DNA of 5,785 bases, taken from Cellvibrionales bacterium UBA1963. GTDB taxonomy: Bacteria; Pseudomonadota; Gammaproteobacteria; Pseudomonadales; UBA7434. Below the pieces are notes generated by a model. That model searched no databases and was not told the origin of the DNA. It saw nothing but the letters and a program-made list of their open reading frames with translations. Below, piece by piece: positions 1 through 5,735 of this stretch. Position 1 is the first letter of the stretch, and every line of letters begins with the position of its first letter. The stretch is from contig DDED01000046.1 of the NCBI GenBank assembly GCA_002336035.1, positions 1-5,785 of the forward strand, in the 5' to 3' direction. Both the position numbers and the translations under genes were made by a program.

Positions 1-327
1 TTTAATCAGCTGATTAACTCACTCGACCAAAGTTGTATTGTTCATCGAGATAACAGCACCTTGATCTGTGATGCCAAAGATCGGGTTCATGCACTAGTTA
101 AGGCCGCTTATTTTGATGCCAGCGGCCAATCACAGCCGGTACGCTACTTTGCCCTTGAAAAGGCCAAGCTAGCGCCACTGAGCATTTTTCAACTGCGTGT
201 AAAACGACTGACGAAACACTCATTAAGAAATATTATTACACGATTAAACGCGCAAGCTCATCGACCCCTGGTGCCCGCCAGCAAAAAGACTCCAGCAGTC
301 TGGACAACGATTCGTGTAACGGCTTAA
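1..327 (+). CDS. C-terminal part of an unidentified protein (5' end outside window)
   Basis: The reading frame is open from the first base of the window to a TAA at 325-327, giving about 108 visible C-terminal residues. An internal TTG at 61 could be read as a start, but nothing resembling a ribosome binding site precedes it and the frame stays open upstream, so I treat this as a truncated gene entering from the left. The visible part is soluble-looking, with no membrane segment. Its last ~50 residues are rich in Lys, Arg and His (for example FQLRVKRLTKHSLRNII), which could suit nucleic-acid or membrane-surface contact, but that is only inference. In E. coli the gene just before yrfG is igaA; I see no recognisable IgaA similarity here and do not assign it. 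Confidence refers to this being a real coding end, not to a function. Confidence 0.6.
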   Translation, partial: FNQLINSLDQSCIVHRDNSTLICDAKDRVHALVKAAYFDASGQSQPVRYFALEKAKLAPLSIFQLRVKRLTKHSLRNIITRLNAQAHRPLVPASKKTPAVWTTIRVTA

Positions 328-549
328 AAGCCATGATCAGTATACCTGTTTTTTAGGACGCCCCCCCTCCTTTGCGCATGGACGCGCTGCCTTTTAAAAT
401 CTCTTCACGCAAGACCCTAGGGTTATACTAAACCGCTACATTATTTAGAGGTTTATTTTGATCACGCCTGACTTCTCTCTAGCGTATAATGAAAGGCCAG
501 GGCTCATTTTTTAAATTTTTAATGCACCATATATTAGATAGGTAAAGGT
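328..549. other. Non-coding spacer upstream of yrfG
   Basis: There are 222 bases without a convincing gene on either strand. From left to right the spacer holds: a T6 run at 349-354 without a good hairpin before it; a C7 run at 361-367; a perfect 10-bp palindrome ACCCTAGGGT at 414-423; a consensus TATAAT at 485-490; and AT-rich leader sequence up to the yrfG start. No clear intrinsic terminator closes the upstream gene, so some read-through into yrfG is possible. Confidence 0.6.
485..490 (+). promoter_or_regulatory. Putative -10 box of the yrfG-hslR-hslO promoter
   Basis: This is a perfect TATAAT placed 59 bases before the yrfG ATG, which would put the transcription start near 497 and give a leader of about 50 nt. 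The -35 element is weak: the best match, TTGATC at 458-463, is 21 bp away, longer than the usual 16-18, so an activator or a non-canonical -35 would be needed. The call rests mainly on the consensus -10 and its location in a non-coding spacer. Confidence 0.4.
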
Positions 550-1227
550 ATGATTGATTGGCAAACGATTGAAACCGTTCTGTTTGACATGGACGGAACC
601 TTATTGGATCTTCACTATGACAACTATTTTTGGATGGAACACTTACCTACGTTTTATGCTCACCATAAAGGATGGACCGAAGCCGAGGCAAAGCATTGGT
701 TAATGGAAAAAATTAAACAGAAATACCATTCATTGGATTTTTATTGCATTGATTATTGGGAAGACCAACTCGATATTGATATCATCACGTTAAAAAAAGA
801 AATTAATCATATGATTGATTTCTTACCTCATGCAAAAAATCTACTTAAACAGCTCACCACGCTGCCAGTGCAAACCGCTATAGTAACTAATGCCCATCGC
901 CGCACTTTAGCAATTAAAGATGACGCGATTCAAATCACACAATACGTAGATAAAGATTTTTGTTCACATGACTTTCACTTGCCAAAAGAAAATCCTGACT
1001 TTTGGCCTGCACTTGCAGATGCTTATCCTTTTAATCCAGCCACCACCGTTTTAGTCGACGACAATGAACGCGTATTAGCGTCCGCAGCTACGTTTGGCAT
1101 TCGACAGCTAATTATGCCATTAAATCCTGACAGCCAACGTCCCGCTCAAACGATGCAGCAACCAGATAATTTTATAGGCCTTCATTGCCTGTCAGAAATA
1201 TTGCCCAACAACCAACTTAGTGATTAA
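550..1227 (+). CDS. yrfG: HAD-family GMP/IMP nucleotidase YrfG
   Basis: This is a 225-residue cytoplasmic haloacid-dehalogenase-superfamily phosphatase. The four HAD motifs are all visible: motif I FDMDGT with nucleophile Asp13 and general acid/base Asp15; motif II Thr113 in IVTNAH; motif III Lys146 in LPKENPDFW; motif IV Asp170-Asp171 in VLVDDNERVL, for Mg2+ binding. A helical cap fills about residues 20-100. The stretches TLLDLHYDNYFW and FYCIDYWEDQL closely match the E. coli YrfG signature, and the length is near that protein's (about 222 residues). Known family activity is 5'-dephosphorylation of GMP and IMP in purine salvage. The ATG at 550 is preceded by ATAGG (538-542) at 7-nt spacing; a closer AAAGG at 544-548 is too near to serve. 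It is the first gene of a tight run with hslR and hslO, the order seen in E. coli. The substrate is inferred from family membership. Confidence 0.93.
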   Translation: MIDWQTIETVLFDMDGTLLDLHYDNYFWMEHLPTFYAHHKGWTEAEAKHWLMEKIKQKYHSLDFYCIDYWEDQLDIDIITLKKEINHMIDFLPHAKNLLKQLTTLPVQTAIVTNAHRRTLAIKDDAIQITQYVDKDFCSHDFHLPKENPDFWPALADAYPFNPATTVLVDDNERVLASAATFGIRQLIMPLNPDSQRPAQTMQQPDNFIGLHCLSEILPNNQLSD

Positions 1228-1254
1228 GATAAGTTATAATTGAGTGTCAACGCG

Positions 1255-1665
1255 ATGACCGAAAAAAAAAATAATGCAGGCGTAAGAATTGACAAGTGGC
1301 TTTGGGCAGCGCGATTTTTCAAGACTCGAAGCTTAGCTAAGCAAGCCATAGAAGGCGGTAAAATTCACTATAATAGCCAGCGTATAAAAACCAGCAAGCT
1401 TGTTGAAATAGGGGCAGAACTTACTGTTCGTGCAGGCTGGGATGAAAAAACGATAGTTGTTATCGGGCTGAGTGACCAACGACGCAATGCAACGCTGGCC
1501 GCTGAATTATTCGATGAAACAGCTGCGAGTATCGCGCTGCGAGAGCAACGTAGCCTCGAAAGAAAAATCGCTAATTTAGCAATGCCTGATCATGCTGCGA
1601 GACCCAACAAAAAACAACGGCGACAAATTCATCGATTTAAGAATAAAAGCGAACTCGATAAGTAA
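1255..1665 (+). CDS. hslR: Ribosome-associated heat shock protein Hsp15 (S4 domain)
   Basis: Hsp15 binds free 50S subunits that still carry a nascent peptidyl-tRNA and helps recycle them after heat stress. The protein shows the family features in order. An S4 RNA-binding domain covers about residues 11-58, opening with RIDKWLWAARFFKTR and IEGGKIHYN. A linker with DQRRNATLAAELFDETA follows, and the C-terminal tail is strongly basic (RPNKKQRRQIHRFK, residues 117-130). I choose the ATG at 1255 (136 residues), because it leaves about ten residues before the S4 domain as in E. coli Hsp15 (133 residues). A TTG at 1240 in the same frame would add MSVNA and give 141 residues. Neither start has a strong Shine-Dalgarno sequence; the GAG at 1242-1244 is the nearest candidate. 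The gene lies 27 bases after the yrfG stop and is probably cotranscribed with it. Confidence 0.93.
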   Translation: MTEKKNNAGVRIDKWLWAARFFKTRSLAKQAIEGGKIHYNSQRIKTSKLVEIGAELTVRAGWDEKTIVVIGLSDQRRNATLAAELFDETAASIALREQRSLERKIANLAMPDHAARPNKKQRRQIHRFKNKSELDK

Positions 1666-1708
1666 GTCACTTTAATCGACCCACGATCAATAGCGAGCAG
1701 GTATCTTA

Positions 1709-2629
1709 ATGCACACTGATGTCATACAGCGATTTTATTTTAGTGGCCAACCAGTTCGTGGCGCTATTGTTAAACTGCAAAACAGTTTTGTCGAGTCGCT
1801 TAATGGTCATGACTACCCACCTTTTGTTAACGCATTACTTGGCGAATGCCTAGTATCAACGCTGCTAATGGGCGTTCACTTAAAACATCAAGCACGGCTA
1901 TCTTTGCAAGCCCGAGGCAATGGTGTTGTCAATTTACTAATGGGCGAAGCACAAATTAAGAGCAGCCATGGCGAGTTAACTCAACACAGTATTCGTGCCG
2001 TTGCACGCTTACAATCTAACGAAAAAAATGAGCCCGATGAGCCTTTGCTACCACTCAATAAGTTAATTGGTCAAGGTCATCTTGCTATCACAATAGAGCC
2101 TGACCAAGGAGAAAGGTACCAAGGAATTGTTGAAGCAAAAAAATCATCATTAAGTGCCTGCCTCGAAGATTACTTTCAACAATCTGAACAACTCCCAACT
2201 GTAATGAAGTTAGTCACCTCTCCAACCATAGCGGCCGGTCTTTTAATTCAACGAATGCCCTCATCAGACGATAGAGCGCCTACCAATTTGATTGAAGAGG
2301 ATAATGCATGGCAAGAAATAAGCGCATTAGCGGCAACAGCAAGTCGTGATGAGCTGCTTTCGATAGACAATGAAACTCTGCTTTATCGCCTCTTTCACGA
2401 ACACAACGTAAACCTGTCGCCGGCTGAAAAAATTTCATTTGATTGCAGCTGCTCCGAACAGCGAACAAGCCAAGCGCTGTTAAAAATTGGTTTTCAAGAA
2501 GTGTCTAAATTATTACAGCTCGATAATGAAATCGTGATGGATTGTGAGTTTTGCAGTGCGCGTTATCGTTTTACTCAATTAAAACTTGAGCAACTTGGTA
2601 TGGATTTCACCGAAAAAATTCAACCCTAA
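1709..2629 (+). CDS. hslO: Redox-regulated molecular chaperone Hsp33
   Basis: This 306-residue cytoplasmic holdase protects unfolding proteins when oxidative and heat stress coincide. The C-terminal zinc redox switch is intact, with CSC at residues 246-248 and CEFC at 279-282. That is the family CXC...CXXC arrangement, with about 30 residues between the pairs. In reduced Hsp33 these four Cys hold Zn2+; oxidation to disulfides releases it and activates the chaperone. The N-terminal domain carries conserved blocks including HDYPP (34-38), GERYQGIVE (134-142) and ACLEDYFQQSEQLPT (150-164). Two further Cys, 47 and 151, lie outside the switch. Length is slightly above E. coli Hsp33 (292 residues). 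AGG at 1699-1701 lies 7 nt before the ATG at 1709. The gene follows hslR by 43 bases, grouping two heat-stress factors. I see no terminator right after the stop. Confidence 0.96.
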   Translation: MHTDVIQRFYFSGQPVRGAIVKLQNSFVESLNGHDYPPFVNALLGECLVSTLLMGVHLKHQARLSLQARGNGVVNLLMGEAQIKSSHGELTQHSIRAVARLQSNEKNEPDEPLLPLNKLIGQGHLAITIEPDQGERYQGIVEAKKSSLSACLEDYFQQSEQLPTVMKLVTSPTIAAGLLIQRMPSSDDRAPTNLIEEDNAWQEISALAATASRDELLSIDNETLLYRLFHEHNVNLSPAEKISFDCSCSEQRTSQALLKIGFQEVSKLLQLDNEIVMDCEFCSARYRFTQLKLEQLGMDFTEKIQP

Positions 2630-2812
2630 ATGCAAAACTGACGCGCCAAGTGACATTCACCTGACGAATACTGATTATTAAATGTCATAAAATTACACTT
2701 TCTGCTTAACGCTCTGTAAATACCACTATCTGCCGACTTCTGGCATAATTAGGATAATGAATAACAGCCCTCTTATTTTTTTTATAAAGAATGAACAAGG
2801 AACGAATAGACA
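2630..2812. promoter_or_regulatory. hslO-pckA spacer with pckA leader and candidate promoter
   Basis: There are 183 bases between the genes. The best promoter candidate is the extended -10 TGGCATAAT at 2741-2749, with no good -35 at 17 bp, and a second possible box GATAAT lies at 2753-2758. An inverted repeat TGACATT (2651-2657) / AATGTCA (2681-2687) has a 23-base loop and no T-tract, so it is not a standard terminator; it could be an operator or nothing. The short dyad GTGA-CAT-TCAC at 2650-2660 does not have the half-site spacing of a CRP site. The transcribed leader contains a T8 run at 2776-2783. The pckA Shine-Dalgarno is AAGGAA at 2797-2802, 10 nt before the ATG. Confidence 0.4.
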
Positions 2813-4378
2813 ATGAACGCAGCTACTCAATCGCCTACAATACATCGCGACCTTAGCGCCGCTGACTTAATCGAGCAGGCACTCAACCGAAATGAAGGCC
2901 ATCTAGCCGCTAACGGCGCATTACTGATTACAACCGGCGCTCGAACTGGTCGTTCACCTGCCGATCGATTTATCGTAAAAGAACCTAGCACACAAGAAGC
3001 CATTGAGTGGGGTGGGGTCAACCGTCCGTTCAATGCTGATAAATTCGATGCTCTTTGGTCACGCGTGAGTACATACTTGGCTGAACGAGATCAGTTTGAA
3101 GCTAAGCTACATGTTGGTTCAGACACTCAGCATTACCTTGCGGTGCAAGTCAATACAGAAACTGCATGGCAAAACCTTTTTGGCCTCAATATGTTTGTCC
3201 GCGTCACGGCGGATCAATACAACCCCAAAAATAAACAACCTTGGTCTATTTTAAATGTTGCAAGTTTTTGCTGTGATCCCGAGCGAGATGGAACCAACAG
3301 TGACGGTGTGGTTATTATAAATTTTGCCCAACGCAAGGTGTTACTGGCAGGCATGCGCTACGCAGGCGAAATGAAAAAAGCTATGTTTTCTGTGCAAAAC
3401 TTTTTACTCCCTGACAACGATGTTTTACCTATGCACTGCTCCGCCAATGTCGGAGAGAAAGGTGACACTGCATTATTTTTTGGCCTGTCTGGAACGGGCA
3501 AAACAACGCTATCGGCTGATCCTGAACGATATCTCATTGGTGATGATGAACATGGCTGGGGCCGTGATATTGTCTTTAACTTAGAGGGCGGCTGCTACGC
3601 AAAAACAATTAATTTGAGCCAAAAAAATGAGCCTGTTATTTGGGATGCCATTAAACGTGGCGCTATTTTAGAGAATGTGGTGCTTGATAAGCAAGACACT
3701 CCCGACTATGACGACACTTCGTTAACAGAGAATGGCCGTTGTTGTTACCCACTTGAGCACGTTGAAAAGCGGGTGGTCGAGAACCTGGCCGGCGAGCCAA
3801 AAGTGGTTATCTTTTTAACTTGCGATGTCTCTGGCGTTTTACCGCCGGTGTCGATATTAACCAAAGAGGCGGCTGCTTATCATTTTTTAAGTGGCTACAC
3901 TGCCCGAGTTGGCTCAACAGAATTAGGGGCAGAGGCGGGTATCCAGCCCGCTTTCTCTACTTGCTTTGGCGCACCTTTTATGCCGCGTCCTGCGGGAGAT
4001 TACGCAAACTTATTAATTAAACGTATTGATGCTTTTGACAGTCAAGTCTACTTGGTTAATACCGGCTGGACGGGCGGTTCGGGCGGCCCTGGCGGCGAAG
4101 GCAAGCGATTCTCAATTCCAACCACGCGAGCGGTCATTAGTGCAATTCAAAATGGCGAGTTAATCGACGTTGACACCCAGCACATTGATGCGTTGAATCT
4201 CGACGTGCCCCTTACCGTTGCCGGGGTTGACAGCGTTTTACTGAATCCAATTGACACTTGGAGCAGTCGCGAGCGCTACCAAGAGCAAGCCGAAAAACTT
4301 GCCCGCCAATTCATCGACAATTTCAAAAAATACGATGTGCCTGATAGTATTGTTTTGGCTGGACCTTCTGCCGGCTAA
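2813..4378 (+). CDS. pckA: Phosphoenolpyruvate carboxykinase (ATP)
   Basis: This cytoplasmic enzyme converts oxaloacetate + ATP to phosphoenolpyruvate + CO2 + ADP, the committed step of gluconeogenesis from TCA intermediates. At 521 residues it is slightly shorter than E. coli PckA (540). Visible active-site elements are: substrate-binding Arg47 in TGARTGRSPADRF; Lys189 in GEMKKAMFSVQNF and His208 in MHCSANVG, the Mn2+ ligands; the P-loop GLSGTGKTTLSAD (224-236) with Lys230 and Thr231; the metal-binding IGDDEHGW (242-249) with Asp244-Asp245; Arg309 in ENGRCCYP; and FLTCDVSGVLPPVS (334-347). A constant offset of 24 from E. coli numbering at Lys213, His232, Lys254 and Arg333 supports the alignment. 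The ATP form is indicated by this motif set, not the GTP-enzyme one. A glycine-rich stretch GWTGGSGGPGGEGKR (418-432) is longer than the equivalent GWNGTGKR of E. coli. The gene appears monocistronic, ending at a terminator. Confidence 0.97.
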   Translation: MNAATQSPTIHRDLSAADLIEQALNRNEGHLAANGALLITTGARTGRSPADRFIVKEPSTQEAIEWGGVNRPFNADKFDALWSRVSTYLAERDQFEAKLHVGSDTQHYLAVQVNTETAWQNLFGLNMFVRVTADQYNPKNKQPWSILNVASFCCDPERDGTNSDGVVIINFAQRKVLLAGMRYAGEMKKAMFSVQNFLLPDNDVLPMHCSANVGEKGDTALFFGLSGTGKTTLSADPERYLIGDDEHGWGRDIVFNLEGGCYAKTINLSQKNEPVIWDAIKRGAILENVVLDKQDTPDYDDTSLTENGRCCYPLEHVEKRVVENLAGEPKVVIFLTCDVSGVLPPVSILTKEAAAYHFLSGYTARVGSTELGAEAGIQPAFSTCFGAPFMPRPAGDYANLLIKRIDAFDSQVYLVNTGWTGGSGGPGGEGKRFSIPTTRAVISAIQNGELIDVDTQHIDALNLDVPLTVAGVDSVLLNPIDTWSSRERYQEQAEKLARQFIDNFKKYDVPDSIVLAGPSAG

Positions 4379-4387
4379 AGTGTTCAT

Positions 4388-4431
4388 GACGGTTAGCGCA
4401 TAAAAGGCCCATAGGGTCTTTTTTAACCGTC
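4388..4431 (+). terminator. Intrinsic terminator of pckA inside an outer inverted repeat
   Basis: The core hairpin starts 24 bases after the pckA stop codon. AAAAGGCCC (4402-4410) pairs with GGGTCTTTT (4414-4422) around an ATA loop, with one G-U wobble, and the T-tract runs 4419-4424. This is a textbook Rho-independent terminator. It is enclosed by a second perfect 8-bp inverted repeat, GACGGTTA (4388-4395) and TAACCGTC (4424-4431), giving a long stem interrupted by an asymmetric internal loop (GCGCAT on the left). The core marks the end of the pckA transcript and separates it from the sahR-metK unit. Confidence 0.85.
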
Positions 4432-4520
4432 GGCACTCGCCATTAATGAACCGTATTCTTATTTGCCATCAGTGCACCCTGATAGCCTGTGTCCGTCACT
4501 GAGCCTATGACGCAGCGGCA

Positions 4521-4548
4521 ATCTATATTAAAATAAATCAATATAGAT
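4521..4548. repeat. Inverted repeat, candidate regulator operator (distal)
   Basis: Perfect 9-bp arms ATCTATATT (4521-4529) and AATATAGAT (4540-4548) are separated by a 10-base AT-rich spacer, so half-site centres are 19 bp apart, close to two helical turns. It lies about 75 bases upstream of the regulator gene start, in the AT-rich second half of the spacer. ArsR-family dimers typically bind AT-rich inverted repeats, so this is a plausible distal site for the adjacent regulator. It has no T-tract and is too AT-rich and widely spaced to be a terminator. Confidence 0.45.
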
Positions 4549-4575
4549 CAACTAGTAATCAATCAATACCGGTGC

Positions 4576-4604
4576 TTTTCAATATTGAAATTATTTGATA
4601 TAGT
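4576..4604 (+). promoter_or_regulatory. Putative promoter of the sahR-metK operon
   Basis: The -35 candidate is TTTTCA (4576-4581, 4 of 6 to consensus). A 17-bp spacer follows, then an extended -10 TGATATAGT (4596-4604) matching TGnTATAAT at all but one specified base. Transcription would start near 4610-4612, only about 10 nt before the ATG at 4622, so the leader would be very short. The 14-bp palindrome covers most of the -35 and part of the spacer. Confidence 0.5.
4577..4590. promoter_or_regulatory. Palindrome TTTCAATATTGAAA, candidate autoregulatory operator
   Basis: This is a perfect 14-bp palindrome with no spacer. It overlaps the -35 hexamer and the spacer of the best promoter candidate for the downstream regulator, which is where a repressor site would be expected. 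It shares TCAATAT with the distal inverted repeat (copies at 4538-4544 and 4579-4585, 41 bp apart). That the adjacent ArsR-type protein binds here is inference from position and symmetry; I cannot recall the family consensus exactly enough to score a match. Confidence 0.5.
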
Positions 4605-4621
4605 AGGTCAACGATTTACAC

Positions 4622-5698
4622 ATGCAGTATTCTATTATGGCCTCTCACGCAATAAAATCCGTTAGCCAGATCAAACCAGAGGGTCTTGGTGGCTTAGAGC
4701 GCCTCCTCAAAGCCAGTGCAGACCAATTACGCCTAGAAATTTTACATGCACTGCAGCATGAGTCTTACGGTGTGTTGGAATTGTGCGCGCTGTTTAATAT
4801 TAAACAATCCGCCATGAGCCACCATTTAAAGTTGCTATCGAAAGCGCAATTAGTTGCAACCCGACGGGAAGGCAACGCTATTTTTTACCGCCGGATGCTT
4901 CCGGCTGCCAGCGATTACTCCGCTTTAGTTAGCCAGCTATTCTCCGCTATTGATGCAGAGCCGCGCAGCCGATCACTGCAGCAGGCGATCGATCGAGCCC
5001 AAGCCACACGGGGCGAGCAATCATTTAAGTTCTTTTCTGAAAATAGCCATCGGTTTTCAGCTCAACAAGACTTGATTGTAAACATTGCTGACTACAGTGA
5101 AACAGTGAATGAAATACTTGATACCCTTTTAGCCGACCCCACCCGATCAACAGAAACCAAGCAAGCAATAGAAATTGGCCCAGGCGACGGCTCGTACTTA
5201 AGCCATCTTAGCCAACGTTTTAACCACGTAATTGCACTCGATAATGCCGAACCCATGCTTGATAAATGTCGCGATACTGCTCATCGACACGGTTGCAATA
5301 AAGTCGGCTTTATTCATGGTGATACGCGCACGTTAGTTCAGCTCGATCATGCGATTGGCCAGCGCTCAGATAGTTTTGGGGCAAGAAAAGCAGATTGCGT
5401 GATCGCTAACATGGTCTTACACCACAATACAGCGCCGCAAATGATGATCCAGGACGTGGCGCAAGTGCTTGCCAGCGACGGCATTTTTCTAATTTCAGAA
5501 CTTTGCCAGCACGATCAAGAATGGGTGCGCGAGGCCGCCGGCGATGTCTGGCTGGGTTTTGATGAGACGCAGATCGACCAGTGGGCTTCGGCGGCACATC
5601 TCGTTAAAGGACCGAGCAGTTATACCGCGCTGCGCAATGGCTTTCGTATCCAGATGTTAAGTTATATCAAGGCGGCTGCTAAACCAGCCAACCCCTAA
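4622..5698 (+). CDS. sahR: ArsR-family regulator fused to SAM-methyltransferase-like domain, SahR-like SAM-cycle repressor
   Basis: This is a 358-residue two-domain protein. Residues ~23-95 form an ArsR-type winged helix, with recognition helix IKQSAMSHHLKLLSKAQLV (60-78) and wing RREGNAIFYR (81-90). It has one Cys (55) in place of the ELCxCDL metal site, so it is not an arsenic-type sensor. A linker with SFKFFSENSHRFSAQQDLI leads to a Rossmann methyltransferase fold: motif I AIEIGPGDGSYL (182-193), the acidic ribose-binding Asp207 in VIALDNAEPML, VIANMVLHHN (260-269), and the conserved end HDQEWVREAAGDVWLGF. In the SahR family this fold binds S-adenosylhomocysteine and releases the repressor from SAM-cycle promoters; lying 37 bases before metK fits. 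That role is inferred, and real methyltransferase activity is not excluded. The start is uncertain: ATG 4622 has only a distant AGG (4605-4607), and ATG 4637 (MASHAIK) has no Shine-Dalgarno sequence. Confidence 0.85.
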   Translation: MQYSIMASHAIKSVSQIKPEGLGGLERLLKASADQLRLEILHALQHESYGVLELCALFNIKQSAMSHHLKLLSKAQLVATRREGNAIFYRRMLPAASDYSALVSQLFSAIDAEPRSRSLQQAIDRAQATRGEQSFKFFSENSHRFSAQQDLIVNIADYSETVNEILDTLLADPTRSTETKQAIEIGPGDGSYLSHLSQRFNHVIALDNAEPMLDKCRDTAHRHGCNKVGFIHGDTRTLVQLDHAIGQRSDSFGARKADCVIANMVLHHNTAPQMMIQDVAQVLASDGIFLISELCQHDQEWVREAAGDVWLGFDETQIDQWASAAHLVKGPSSYTALRNGFRIQMLSYIKAAAKPANP

Positions 5699-5721
5699 TC
5701 ACAGCGACATAGTCGACAACC

Positions 5722-5727
5722 AAGGAA
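5722..5727 (+). promoter_or_regulatory. metK ribosome binding site
   Basis: AAGGAA lies 8 nt before the metK ATG in the short spacer after the regulator stop. It is a good Shine-Dalgarno sequence and fixes the metK start. The 37-base spacer has no room for a riboswitch or terminator, which supports cotranscription. Confidence 0.75.
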
Positions 5728-5735
5728 TTAGCACT

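Noticed and set aside
154..160. CTTGAAA resembling a heat-shock sigma-32 -35 element
   Set aside because: It lies inside the upstream coding frame almost 400 bases before yrfG and has no proper CCCCAT-type -10 at the required spacing.
321..354. Possible terminator after the first gene (GGCTT/AAGCC repeat, then T6)
   Set aside because: The repeat has a two-base loop, overlaps the stop codon and is separated from the T-run by 16 bases, so it does not form a usable terminator.
1235..1240. Consensus TATAAT just before hslR
   Set aside because: No -35 lies at a usable distance, and the start it implies would fall within a few bases of the hslR ATG. It is probably chance in AT-rich sequence.
2280..2468. 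Minus-strand open frame of 62 codons
   Set aside because: It lies wholly inside hslO on the opposite strand, shows no family features, and hslO is certain there.
2791..2856. Short 21-codon frame (ATG 2791) overlapping the pckA start
   Set aside because: It would be an overlapping leader peptide, but the AAGGAA lies inside it rather than before it and its sequence shows no regulatory codon run.
2827..3033. Minus-strand open frame of 68 codons
   Set aside because: It is antisense to the conserved N-terminal part of pckA, with no ribosome binding site or recognisable protein.
3820..4020. Plus-strand open frame of 66 codons
   Set aside because: It is an out-of-frame shadow of pckA, with Trp/Arg/Cys-rich composition typical of a spurious translation.
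4379..4621. SAM or SAH riboswitch ahead of the sahR-metK unit
   Set aside because: I find no conserved riboswitch core, and the probable transcript start leaves only about 10 nt of leader.
5406..5597. Minus-strand open frame of 63 codons
   Set aside because: It is antisense to the conserved C-terminal methyltransferase region of the regulator, with Arg/Pro-rich shadow composition.
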